A DNA stretch of 64,000 nucleotides from Nageia nagi (Eukaryota; Pinophyta). Below, in pieces: positions 23,530 to 34,300 of the stretch. Position numbers and translations under genes: made by a program. The stretch covers positions 95,790,001 to 95,854,000 of the forward strand of contig JBITNC010000001.1 of NCBI GenBank assembly GCA_050084985.1, in the 5' to 3' direction. A model generated the notes under the pieces. It ran no database searches. It saw only the letters and a program-made list of their open reading frames with translations, and was not told the origin of the DNA. Each line of letters begins with the position of its first letter. The stretch's first letter is position 1.

Positions 23530-24810
23530 TGTATATCAATACATAATCGTTACTCCAAGGTTCTTCTGAAAGTATGATCACTTCCGGAGGTGACGTATGC
23601 TAAGCATAATCATAATGGGTTTTAAGAACTATTTTCGAAAGTAATTACATTATGATGAAAGAAGAAAAGCCTCGTGAAGTTAATGTTGAGTAACCCGGAG
23701 CCCGAAAGAGATGACATCAGTGATTTCTGACCTTAACCCAAAATCGGATCCCGGAAGAGATGAGGTCAGCAAGGAGTGATTGAATACCTAGATCCAGTAA
23801 GTAGAATATTCCGGAATGAAGAGATGAGGTCAGCAAAAGGGTTATCAAAAATCCATAATCAGTAAAGTGAAGCATTTCGAAAGTATGAAGATGACATCAT
23901 GGGGAAAACAATGTCCACATTCTTGAATGAAACCGAATCCCGAAAGTGATGAGGTCAGCAAAAGGGTTATCGAATACCCGGAGCTAGTAAAGTGAAGCTT
24001 TTCAAAAATATGAAGATGATGTCATGGGGAAAATAATGTTCACATTCTTGAATGAAATCGGATCCCGAAAGTGATGAGGTCAGCAAAAGGGTTATCGAAT
24101 AGCCGAAGCCAGTAAGTAGAATATCCTAGAAGAGATGAGGTCAGCGAGAGGTGAGATCATAATTATCAAGAAGCCATATCATCTGCAATCTGCCCAATTT
24201 TTGTAACATTCTGCCAAGTGGCGTATGTAGGTAGTATCAGTTAAAAGAAGGCTAGAATCTTGAAGCCATTTTTTTTGTAAACGTTTCTATTCTACAATTA
24301 TTGTAACTATTGTTACTTCAGTATAATTTGTTCTCGAAGACCTGTAGTTTTTCGTCAGTAATATGATACCATCTTGACCTTTCTTGACTAGCACTCGTAA
24401 TTGTTATTCTTAATTAGGTTACATTGTGGCAGCTTGGCATGTTTCTTGAATGATAATTACGAGCTGTTAGTATAATTGTGTCTGCATATATGGTAGAGTA
24501 AAGCTGGGAAACTATTAGAGAGTGAGAGCTTGTACCGTAGCTGCTACACTAGATTCAGACCAAGGTTTCACACACTGTGAAAGCCCATGCTGAACTAGTG
24601 ATTCACCTTTGCTTTCTCTCTTGTTACCCTAAGCCTTTTGCTTAAATTCCTTGCACTCTACTCCTTTTATTTTCTTTCCTGTTACTTCTCCTACACCCAA
24701 TGTATAAGGAACCGGCCTTCTGCAGAGATCAGACTGTCACCATAGTCTATTCTTGATTTACTTTGGTTAAGATTGTTCATGGCGCATATATTACACAATC
24801 CTAATCAATA
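23530..24810 (+). repeat. 5' LTR
   Basis: Begins TGTATATCAA and ends CTAATCAATA, where the 3' LTR ends CTAATCAACA, so the terminal CA has decayed to TA here. The left half carries about 125 bp tandem repeats. A CAGTATAA at about 24320 is TATA-like, and a 53 bp segment found after it in the 3' LTR is missing here. Confidence 0.92.
23755..24145 (+). promoter_or_regulatory. U3 tandem repeats with TGA(C/G)(G/A)TCA-like motifs
   Basis: The phrase GATGAGGTCAGCAAAAGGG recurs at about 23823, 23948 and 24073, a period near 125 bp. Shorter versions (GATGAGGTCAGC) occur at about 23760 and 24135. Between them are TGACATCA (about 23715, 23890) and TGATGTCA (about 24016). TGACGT also occurs at about 23592. 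These resemble TGACGTCA sites bound by plant TGA/bZIP factors, so an enhancer role is plausible. That role is inference. The same array is in the 3' LTR (about 35130-35520). Confidence 0.5.
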
Positions 24811-24821
24811 GTATTTCTTTT

Positions 24822-24839
24822 TGGCACGCCCGGTGGGAC
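24822..24839 (+). other. Candidate primer-binding site
   Basis: TGGCACGCCCGGTGGGAC begins 11 bases after the 5' LTR, with the TGG expected of a sequence complementary to a tRNA CCA end. I cannot assign the tRNA. A second TGG-initiated sequence, TGGCGACTCTGCTGAAG (24854-24870), resembles the tRNA-Arg-type PBS I associate with Ogre-like elements but lies 43 bases from the LTR. Confidence 0.55.
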
Positions 24840-25132
24840 AAGAAGAAACTTATTGGCGACTCTGCTGAAGCACTAGCTATGGTATGTATTAAAGCAGATT
24901 GTTTGTAAATATCATATGTGCTTTTGAACCTTTTATTTTCTTTTGCAACCTAGAGTTTATGTGGACTAGATATAAAACCAGAGCAGCAAAAGAAGAACCA
25001 AATTTTAGAACGTTAGATGCTCCTAAGAGAAAGACCCTAATCAAGTCCAAGTCTCTGAATAGTATCAGCACCCTAAAATCCTTTACCAAGCCAGAACCAT
25101 CCAATCTTCACACTAGAAATACCTCTCTTAAA

Positions 25133-26280
25133 ATGGCTAATCCAGCTCAGAATATTTATCCAAAATGGGACAATGGGGTACCAATAGCTCTAGCCGTGTT
25201 GCATGACATCCCAGCTAATGTTTTCAAAACCCTTCCGGAGTTTGACGCAACTTCAGAGAAAATGGCTTATGAGCATTGTGTTGATGTAGCTAGCCTAGCT
25301 AAGATTCATAATATTCAACATGAAGATGTCATGGTGAGATTACTGGCTCAGTCTTTCAAAGGAAAGGTCCTAGATTGGTACAAGGGCCTTCCTAATGGAT
25401 CTATAACCACTTGGGCTCAACTGGCAGAGCCCTTTATCTTGGAATTTAATGAATTAAGAGATCCTTTTTCTCTGTTAACACAGTTCACTTCAATCAAAAG
25501 ATATGAGCAAGAAAATATCCCTGATTTCAACATTAGATTCCAAAAAACTTAGATGAGAGTCCCAATACCAGTCAGGCCTCAGTAATTTCAAGCCTTAATG
25601 TATTACCTGAGAGCCTTTCCTCTGGATCTCTCTCTGCAAATCCAAAATTCCAAAGTAAATACTTTCCCGGAGGTCTATAGACAAGTAGTATATGCTGAAT
25701 CTTGTCTAATTGCAGTTGGAAAATTGCCAAGTCGCATGCCAATGCCTTATTTTCCAGTAACCGCCCAACAACAAGTTTTGAGACCTCAAGTAATTAGTTT
25801 GGCTCCACCTCTGGCCAGTATTCCCGCCCCTATTCAATAGTGGCCATCAACCTTGCCAGTCCCTAGAGCTCCCTTGGCCTTACCAGCCCCTCATCAGCCT
25901 AATATGAACCAAGGGGTAGCTTCATTGACAGAGATTCAGGAACTCCAAAATTTGTGTAGAAATATGGCAAATCAGATTACCATTCTAAGTAGACAAAGCA
26001 ATGTAATAAGGTATCCTTATCTTGCTGTAGAAAAGGCTCAACATGTGTTGAATGAGGATGTAAGCCAAGCTTCCTCTTCCGGGTCAGCCACTGGTTTGTG
26101 TTTGGCCTACAATGATGCTCATGAGCAAGCAACATGTCCTGTTTATCAATACCAAGAATATTTATCAAGAAGTGGGGGTATTCCTCCGCCTGGTGTAGCT
26201 AACGACATAAGCTGAGATGTGAACCTGATGAATTTTGCACCAGCAAATATAGGAGTTTTTGCTGCGGAAATAAGATCAGG
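25133..26280 (+). pseudogene. gag: gag
   Basis: The structural capsid protein of the element. The likely start is the ATG at 25133 (MANPAQNIYPKWDNG); the open frame continues upstream to 24899 but is less gag-like. The retrotransposon gag core lies at residues about 65-135, including LLAQSFKGKVLDWYKGLP and TTWAQLAEPFILEFNE. A Pro-rich linker and the stretch EIQELQNLCRNMANQI follow. I see no CCHC zinc knuckle. In-frame stops lie at 25550 (TAG), 25583 (TAA), 25838 (TAG) and 26213 (TGA). The first three fit former Gln codons and the last fits CGA. The frame is left near 26275-26290, around GGGAAAAAACCC, for frame 1. Confidence 0.85.
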
Positions 26281-27239
26281 GAAAAAACCCTAGTCTCCGA
26301 TATTTCAGAAAGAAAAGTTGAATCCCAAAAGAGTTCCAGTTTAGTGTTTCCTAAAAAGCAAGATGCAGTTCCTATTTCTAAAGAAAAGACCCTAGAAAAG
26401 GAAATGGTTTCCCAAAAATTCCCATCTCTAGAAACCAAACCGACGCCCAAAGCCAATGATCAAAATCTCCAGAAGTTAAGGTTCCCTTCACTCACCAAGC
26501 ATCAGAGAAAAGATGATACTCTACAGCTTCAGGAAAGATTTACTAATAGATTTAGAAATAAAATTGGTGAACCTCCAGCTATCCCAGAGTTCAACATTAT
26601 GGCAGAGCTAAAGAGAACTCCCGCAAGAGTGTCCTTGTTTGAAGCTCTAAAAATCCCCGGGCAAATTGATTTACTAAAAACATATCTTATAGCATTGAAT
26701 GAAGGAATGGAAAGAGTGCTTAACCTTTTTGAGACATCGAAATATCCAAGGATGGGAAAGAACAAACCTTCAACTTTTTATATGACTCTGAAAATCAAGG
26801 GATATGTACTTCATAATTGTTTGGTTGATTCTGGGGTAGCTACTATATGATGCCTAAAGCAGTGTGCGATGTGATGGGGTTGCCTATGACAAGAACATCC
26901 ACTGGAGTACTACAACTGGATTTCACACCTGTCAAAATAGTAGGAGTGATCAAAGATGTAGTCCTGAAAATACATAAGTGTCCCTCTATAATTATTATTC
27001 AAGAAGTTGTAGTTGTTGAGCTACCCCTTTTGTTCGGGCTATATCTGTCTAGAGAATTTACAGCTAAAATAGGGGGTTATCTAGCAATGGACTACACCCA
27101 TTATTTGATCCCTTATGGTAATAAGAGGGTAAGACTGAATAATGAGAAAATTTCTGAGTTTCACATGGAGAAAAAGGAGGAGGTTTGTGCTATCTTTGGT
27201 GAATTGGAAGAATCAAATGAATTACTGGAAGAACTATAA
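26281..27239 (+). pseudogene. Gag-pol junction and aspartic protease
   Basis: Frame 1 carries a Lys/Ser-rich linker and a segment typical of the region before plant gypsy proteases (FNIMAELKRTPARVSLFEAL). It then reads CLVDSG at 26818-26835, the DSG active site of the retropepsin. The expected A-S/T after DSG reads VAT. A frameshift at about 26846 moves to frame 0, where MPKAVCDVMGLP and the strand LQLDFTPVKIVGVI continue the protease fold. The protease would act as a dimer to cut Gag-Pol. The frame ends in TAA at 27237-27239, probably from CAA. Confidence 0.8.
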
Positions 27240-27299
27240 ACCAAAGACCCTTGTAGTATGAGTATGCTCAACACTATCTACAACCTGGAGTTTGGAAAT

Positions 27300-27833
27300 T
27301 ATTATTTAATAGAACTGAAATCTTTCATCCCAGAACTCACAAGGGAGGATTTTTGGAGAAATGAAATGTGGGAGATGTCTTTTGATGGGGCAAGATCCAA
27401 AAATGGATCCAGAGCTGGGATTATCCTGACCAACCCAACTGGTAAGGTACATAGATTTTCTTTCAGACTCACCTGGTTATGTTCCAATAATGTAGCATAA
27501 TATGAAGCTCTTTATCTTGGACTAGAACAAGCCATCAAAATGAAAATTTAGTGTTTAAGGATCAAAGGGGATTCAGAGTTGGTCATGAAATAGTTGACAG
27601 GTAAATGTTCAGTCAAGCATCATTATTTGAAATCTTATAGGAATCAGGTGTGGGATCTGTTTGAGCATTTCGAAGCATTACATATTCAGTCTATCCTAAG
27701 GAAATTCAACCAACAAGCTGACATCTTAGCACAAATGGGAGCCAGTTTTGATCCTACCAATGATTGGTTCCAGAGGAAGGTTGTTCAGCTCATTTTCAGG
27801 CCATCAGTTTCGGATAATGATTCCTTTTGGTAG
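27300..27833 (+). pseudogene. Archaeal-type RNase H placed before RT
   Basis: Frame 0 encodes an RNase H I fold. The first Asp is in MSFDGARSKNGSRAG (D at 27384), Glu in YEALYLGLEQA (27504), Asp in IKGDSELVM (27570) and Asp in NQQADILAQMG (27720). All four catalytic D-E-D-D positions are therefore present. The phrases match the extra (archaeal/plant-type) RNase H of Tat elements rather than the gypsy RNase H. It lies between protease and RT, whereas I associate the extra domain in Ogre/Retand elements with a position after the usual RNase H. Stops: 27498 (TAA), 27549, 27591 and 27831 (TAG). It would remove RNA from the RNA-DNA hybrid during reverse transcription. Confidence 0.82.
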
Positions 27834-28990
27834 GTTTTCTGGGATGAGGCTCAAATTAACCAATTTTTATTACAACAAGCTGTATGTCATGCAGTAGGAG
27901 AAGAGGACTCTGAAGTTTTCTGAGAGCAAGACATAATTCAGTTGAACAATAATAAAATCCCTAAGGATTTGGTTCCATTCGAAGGATTGTTTGATAGGAG
28001 TGACCAAGTAAAGAGAAGAGGTATGCATATAAACCTAGATAACTATAAAGAACATGAAGTCTTTCCAGGTAAGTCATTAAAAATTGGTGTATCTAATACT
28101 CCGAAATAGATTCAGGAAATTGTACAATTATGCAGAACATATGTTGATGTCATTGCTTGGTCTTATGATGATTTAAAGGTTTTTGATAAATCAGTGATAC
28201 AACACACAATCGAGTTGATAGATGATGCTAAACTGGTCAGACAAAAACAAAGACCAGTAAACCCTAAGATTGAAGTTGCCATGAAGCAGGAGGTCCTAAA
28301 ATTGTACAAGGCTGGGATAATTATCCCATCAAACATTCCACTTGGGTAGCCAATCTTATGCCTATCCGAAAGAAAAATGGCGAGATAAGGTTGTGTGTGG
28401 ATTTCTGGGGCTTAAACAGAGTACCTTTGAAAGATCACTATCCCTTCCCACCAATGGAGCAGATACTAAACACTGTAGCCGGTGCTGAAAAGTTCTCTTT
28501 GATAGACGATTTCTCTGGGTACAATCAGATTTGGGTCTAAAATGAAGATCAATTTAAAACAGCTTTTACAACTAAATGGGGCACATTTGCTTTTCAGAGG
28601 ATGCCTTTTGGACTATCCAATGCAGGAGCTACCTTTCAGAGAGCTATGGATTATGCATTTGGAGAGCTGGTAAATAAGAGTCTATTGGTATACCTGGATG
28701 ATATTACTATTTTCTCTCATTATAGAAACATGCATGTTCAACATCTGGAGCAAGCCTTCATCAAATGTAAGAGGTATGGTATATCCCTAAATCCTAAGAA
28801 GTCTATCTTCGTAGTAGATGAGGGTAAATTATTGGGCCATGTCATTTCAAAAGAGGGGTGGGCTATTGATCTGGATAGAGTTAAAGCTATAAATGACTTG
28901 TCTCTCCCATCTAATAAGAAGTCTCTGCAGTCTTTTCTGGGTCAGATTAACTTTGTCAGAAGATTTATTCAGGATTTCTCAAACATTATC
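27834..28990 (+). pseudogene. Reverse transcriptase
   Basis: The domain enters in frame 0 (LVPFEGLFDRSDQVKRRGMH, about 27970) and passes by a frameshift near 28325 into frame 2. Frame 2 reads STWVANLMPIRKKNGEIRLC, DFWGLNRVPLKDHYPFP, SLIDDFSGYNQIWV, MPFGLSNAGATFQRAM and then the catalytic YLDDITIF (motif C, about 28690). Palm and fingers are recognisable throughout, and the thumb follows (LGHVISKEGWAIDLDRVKAI). Stops: 27921 (TGA), 28107 (TAG) and 28538 (TAA in WV*NEDQ, a normal Gln position). The catalytic aspartates are intact, so only the stops and frameshift disable it. Confidence 0.92.
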
Positions 28991-29500
28991 AAACCTATCA
29001 CTCGGATGCTAAAAAAAGATACTCCTTTTGTATGGACTGAGGAAGGTAAAGAAGCTTTTCAAAAAATCAAGGTAGCAATTACAAAAGCTCCTGTACTAAG
29101 AAATCTAGATTTTAGCAAAGAATTTATTCTGTATGCGTATGGTTCAGATACTAGTGTTTCAGCCATTTTAACCCAGAAGTACGAAAGGAATGAAGAATAC
29201 CCAGTCGCATTTTTCAGCTAGACTATGAATAGTTGTGAGGAAAAATACACTTTCATTGAAAAATAGGTCCTAGCTATTGTGAAAGCGCTTAGTAAGTTAA
29301 AACATTACATTGCTCAGAGTAGGATTTTGATTCTAACCATACACCCAGATGTTAGGTCTTATGTTATGCAGGGAGAATTGGGAGAAGGAAGACCCAGGTG
29401 GATTTCAAAAATTCTAAAATACGATGTGGAAATTCGGCCCACCAAGCTCATAAAAGGAAGAGCACTTTGTGAGCAACTTGCAAAACCTACGATACCGGAA
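28991..29500 (+). pseudogene. Gypsy-type RNase H, catalytically degenerate
   Basis: Directly follows the RT in frame 2. FVWTEEGKEAFQKIK and FILYAYGSDTSVSAIL match the start of the gypsy RNase H, but the first catalytic Asp (normally in a T-D-A-S context) is Tyr (TAT, 29138-29140). The Glu region (YTFIEK, about 29250) is kept. The third Asp position (usually TDH or similar) reads TIHPD, and the last (usually ALADxLA) reads RALCEQLA. So three of four positions are altered by missense change, not by stop. This looks like functional demotion before the element died. Stops at 29219 and 29264 (both TAG at Gln-like positions). Confidence 0.8.
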
Positions 29501-30829
29501 AAGGGGATGGTATGCTTTGTTGAACAAGAAACCCCAGAATCCGTATCCAGAGATACAACAAAGGATTGGATGGAGCAGTTAAACAAATATTTTGAGACCG
29601 AAAAACTACCAGGAAACATGAATGCATCCCAAAGAAGGCGATTCAAGATACATGCCCAAAATTACATAGAGATAGATCAGATACTTTATAGAAGAAATCA
29701 CGATGGCATTTTGTTAAGATGTGTACCAGTGACAAAGTCAGCTAAGCTCATTGAAGAGTTCCATTCCGGAGGGTCTGGAGGTCATTACTCCAGATACATA
29801 ACAGTGGGTAAGATTATTCAGGTAGGATATTACTGGCCTACTATGTTCAAAGATGCTTTTGCAAAGGCACAAAATTGGAAAAAGTGTCAAAGGTATGTAG
29901 GAAGAAAGAGAAATGCGGCATTACCATTGGAACCAATCCAAGTAGAAGAACCCTTCCAATAGTGGGGGCTAGATTTTATCGGAGTCATCAATCCAAACTC
30001 CTTTTCTGGACATAAATTCATCCTTATTGCTATAGACTTTTTCACCAGATGGGCAGAAGCAGAGGCCATAAAAGAGGCAAATCAGAAGACTATTCTAAGA
30101 TTTATAGAAAAGTTGATTACTAGGTATGGTATTCCCCAAATGATAATTTCGGATAATGGCTTAGCGTTCATAGGAGCTGCAGTTACTGATTTTGCTATGA
30201 GATTAGGTATCTATTGGAAAACCTCCTCAAACTATTACCCCCAGGGTAATGGTTTGGCTGAGTCTACAAATAAGAATTTGCTTCGGATCCTCAAAAGAAC
30301 AGTGGAAGATAATCCTCAGACTTGGCACGAAAAGCTTAATTGGGCATTGTGGGCAGATAGGATTACAGTAAAATCAACCATTAAAACCAGCCCATATACG
30401 TTGGTATACAGTAAAAGGGTGGTATTACCAAGTCATTCTGAGCTTCCAGTTTTAAAAGTTTTGCAAGAATATGGCAAGGATTTTGAATCTCTCAAGGTTC
30501 GGATGAATGAACTGTTGCATTTAGAAGAGCTCCAGAATCAATCATATCAAGACCTTCAGAGAAGAAATGAAATAGTAAAAAGATGGTTTGACGGTCGAAA
30601 ATCAACTCTGGATACTTTCAGAGAAGGAGATTTAGTGTTGAAATGGGATGAAGACAGAGCTAAACTTGGGAAACACAAAAAATTCGAATCCATGTGGTCT
30701 GGACCCTATGTAGTAGCTAAATGCATTGGGAGAAATGCCTTTGAGCTGACAAAATTAAATGGGTGCAAATTGCCGATTTCAGTTAATGGACAGCACCTAA
30801 AGCGATATAAGACCGCAAGCGCGGGATAG
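29501..30829 (+). pseudogene. Integrase
   Basis: Frame 2. The N-terminal HHCC finger is present but damaged: EFH and GGHY give the two His, while the first Cys of the C-x2-C pair is Trp (NWKKCQ, about 29877). The catalytic core keeps all three acidic residues: D in WGLDFIG (29972), D in ISDNG (30152) and E in GLAEST (30260), with exactly 35 residues between the last two. The C-terminal domain includes FREGDLVLKWDEDRAKLGKH and WSGPYVV. A TAG at 29960, in PFQ*WGLDF where Gln is standard, is the only stop. The frame ends at TAG 30827-30829, followed at once by TGA, probably the natural end. No chromodomain is seen. Confidence 0.92.
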
Positions 30830-31323
30830 TGATTTTTTGAAAAGACATGATTTTGTACACATATTGTAAATAGTGTGTCATTTGCATTTATTTCAAGTTG
30901 TTGTTATGGGTGTCAGTTATTTATTAGTAACTTAGTGTTAATGGTAGTTGTACTTTTGCATCGGTAGAATTGAAGTTTCCAAAAGGGGTATAGAAAATCA
31001 AATCTCGGAGTTCCCGAAAAGAGCGTATAATATCAAATCGGTTATTAATGCTACTATCCGTGAGGATATTTCGCATGTTCAGAGAGATTGTGCATCAATC
31101 AATGAAATGAGCTATAAAAGGACCAAGAGCACTACTCATCAAAAATACCTAAATTCTAGAATTCATAGAGAGCATTTGTTTACAAATTTGCAAAGCTAGT
31201 ATCTACTACGCATTGCCAGGAGCTGTGGAATATAGCAAAAGAATCTGAGAAAAGCAAAGTGCCAGTTAAGGGTGACAGAAGTGAGACAAGAAGAGTTGAG
31301 AAGCGCAGCACAAGTCAACAGAA
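30830..31323 (+). other. Spacer between integrase and extra ORF
   Basis: AT-rich. It contains a short open frame (30948-31199) with no recognisable domain and composition unlike the flanking ORFs. I see no splice signals or promoter that I would defend. Confidence 0.4.
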
Positions 31324-34300
31324 ATGAGCTTAGGATCATCGGTGAAGATAGCAAGGAAAATAACAGATTCCATGGAATTATTATGGGATACTGAAATTAT
31401 AGCTCGAAATAAGAACCCCAAGGGCACCGCTGAAGGTAAGTGCCCAAACTTTAGTTTTAATCATATAGCACATTCACCAATGGGGTCAGGTCTCATGTAC
31501 TTCATTCCCCATAGATGCTTTCCTGCTCCTGAGTTGATAGAGGTTATAAGGGGGGCATTTGATCCTGCAACTAGAATTGTCAGAGACTTGCAAGGAAAGA
31601 CTATCCTAAATTTGGATTCCATTTCAGTAGCGAAGGCTTTTAATCCACCCTCCCCTATGCATTCCCTTGTGCACATTGATTGGTATATGACACCCAGTTC
31701 CAATCTGAGAGCAAATATCATGGCCTGGCTAAATAAAAATATAGCTAGGACCATAAAGTTTATGGAGTTCCCCAGTTTTGAGCTCCCGCTCTCCAATTTT
31801 TCTGCACATCTGCAATTATTATTTTCCATGTTAGCCATAGCAGTAGGCGAAGAGATAGACAGGTATGTCTCACCATCAAAATTAGCTATCGCATACCAGA
31901 TTTCTCACCCAATCTTTCCTATAATGTATGACTAGCCTATTGCCCTTTCAGATGGAATGTCTGAACAGTTAGAAAAGATTAGTGAGGGATTTCATTTTGT
32001 GTATGTGTCACACATTGTTTGGATGATGATTCACCAAAATACCAATGTTTTCAAGAATTTAACCTTGGTTCAGACTGATGAAAGTGGGTCTCAGAAGCCA
32101 ATGGACAAATGGACTGAGGAGGTGAGGTCCTTAGCAGATTATTACTTCTTTGTAGAAAACTTTTTGGTTCCTGCAATGAGTTTATTTACCCCCGCAGTTC
32201 CAAGATTATCAATAGCTTCCAAGCTTTACCTCCGGATGCCCCATGGAGAGACTGGGGACTGGTTCTTCATAGAGGAGGGGACTTTCATAGGCTTTATGGG
32301 TTTTCTGGGGCTCCTTTCTTACTACCAGTCCATGTAATGGATTGGGTTTTCAGCATGGAATACACCAGACAAATGGATTATATAGATTCTAAATATGGAG
32401 CTGCAGTAAAAAGAGGATAGTTTATGCCCTTCCTCATAAAGTGCACGACTTGGTGCTTCAAAGCAGGGGAGCAAGTGAACAATTAAAAGGTAAATTATTG
32501 AATTTAAAATTGAAAAAACTTAGTCAATATTTGCTATATGATCCTGAGGATATCTTTGGTAAGAGGTTGAGGAGCCAGCCCAATCCCCCGGGTTTTAGAG
32601 CTGAATCTAGGCCGAAGCTGCTTAATTGGTGAAACCCGAAACATGAAGGCAAGGTAATGCCCACTACCTTGATTATTAAGGATTTATTACCGCCATGGTT
32701 TGGTTTTTATAGCAAGAAAGCAAATTTTGACCCAAAAATAGATTGCATCTCAAAAAAGTCTCTGAAGACCTTAAGAGATCAAGGCTAGAGTGAGGAAAAA
32801 ATAGCTACCTTCACCCAGTACCAGATTGAATCTGGAAATTGGAATACCCCTTTAGATTTTGATTTGGATGATAAATTTGAAGAGATGTGGAGAATAGAAC
32901 ATCCCACTGACAACCGCTCAGATGAATGTTCAGAGGATAGTGATGAGGAGAGAGAGCAGGGATGTGCAGGGTCCCAAGCATCAGCTCAGGAGGAGCAACC
33001 CGAGGAAGAAACTAGGGAAGTTTCTATAGAAATAGTGGCTAGGAGGCCTGGGAGAGTGTATACCTTGAAAAGAAAAGTCCAAAAGGAGAAGGCACCATTC
33101 CCACCACCGCTAAAGAGAAGAAGGAAGAACCCTACTCCATCAGGTACGCTCTCTACTCCCTCTTCCCCTGTTTCTCTTACTCCTTCTCTATCTATTTCTA
33201 TCGTGCCCATTTCCATTCCAATTTCACTCCCACAAATTCCAGTAACCATTCTAGCTTCACCCATTCAATCTCTCATAACACCACCACCACCTATCTAATG
33301 GCAAAGTTCCCTTCCCCTTGCATCCAGCCCACAAATTCCCCCCATCATTAGCGTCACTACAATACCATCGTCACATCCACCATCTCTGCCTCCATCATCC
33401 TCTCCTTCATTCATTCTAGCACTTTCTGCCACAAATCCATTTGGCATTAGTGTCCTAGGGCCCAGTCAAGCTAGCCCTGTGACACCAGCACAGCAGATCA
33501 TGGCCTCCTCCTCTCAGGAGTTGAGCATCAGATCTCCATTCATTATGATATTAGGACAATAAGTATCTATGGACGGCATTATGCAGCAGTACCAATAGAT
33601 GAAACAGGGACGAGATGCATGGATGAAGAAGCAGGTCAAGAAGCTTCCAGTTCTGGATAATCTGGTAAGGCTTCGAACTTCAATGGATCCAAAGCATAAG
33701 GTGCTTGAAATGGCAATTGCCCAAGACCCACAAGAGGGGCAAAGTGATCTGTTCGCTATGAACACTCGGGTAAAAATTGACACTCGAGGCATATCCCGAA
33801 GTGACAAAAATGAGCTCTTGCAAACTACAGTAGACCTTAACATATCAGAGTTGACGAGGTTGGAGGTTAAGTACAGTAAGCTGTAAAAGGCTCATGAAGC
33901 TATGAAGTAGCAATTAGACACTCAAAAGATAAAATTGAAAGTTACAGAAAATAATATATCAATTTTGAAGACTAGTTTAGCGGCGACTCCTACAACAGAC
34001 ATTTTGAGCCAGAAAGATGCCATCATCTCTTAGAGAGATGCTGAGATAGCTACCAGAGTAGCAAAGATTAGCGGTTTGAATGCTAATATAGTGCAACTCT
34101 AATTAAGTCTGAATGTGAATAAGGTAGACAAATCCTTTTTGTTAAATATAAAGAAAAGATTTTGGGAGCTGAGGGCGTAGGAAATCAAAGATTTGATTCA
34201 CCTGAGAGACCATATAGAATCATGTTTATCAGAGGTCAAAAGGCTCGAGGTTGAGGTCACCAGGTGTGAAAGTGTTTTGAATCCCATTTTAGAACAGGCT

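Noticed and set aside
23755-24145. CRISPR-like array
   Set aside because: The repeats are about 125 bp, diverged, inside both LTRs, and have no unique spacers of uniform length.
24882-24953. 72 bp intron in the LTR element leader (ATG/GTATGT ... TTTTGCAACCTAG)
   Set aside because: The splice-like signals are good, but joining them does not extend the gag frame: a stop follows after about 20 codons.
26276-26293. Programmed -1 frameshift at GGGAAAAAACCC between gag and pro
   Set aside because: The codon phase does not fit an X-XXY-YYZ slippery site, and other frameshifts in this element are plainly mutations.
29359-29646. Minus-strand ORFs inside the LTR element (also at 31461-31838, 33514-33843, 29887-30069)
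   Set aside because: They lie opposite recognised sense domains and show no domain of their own.
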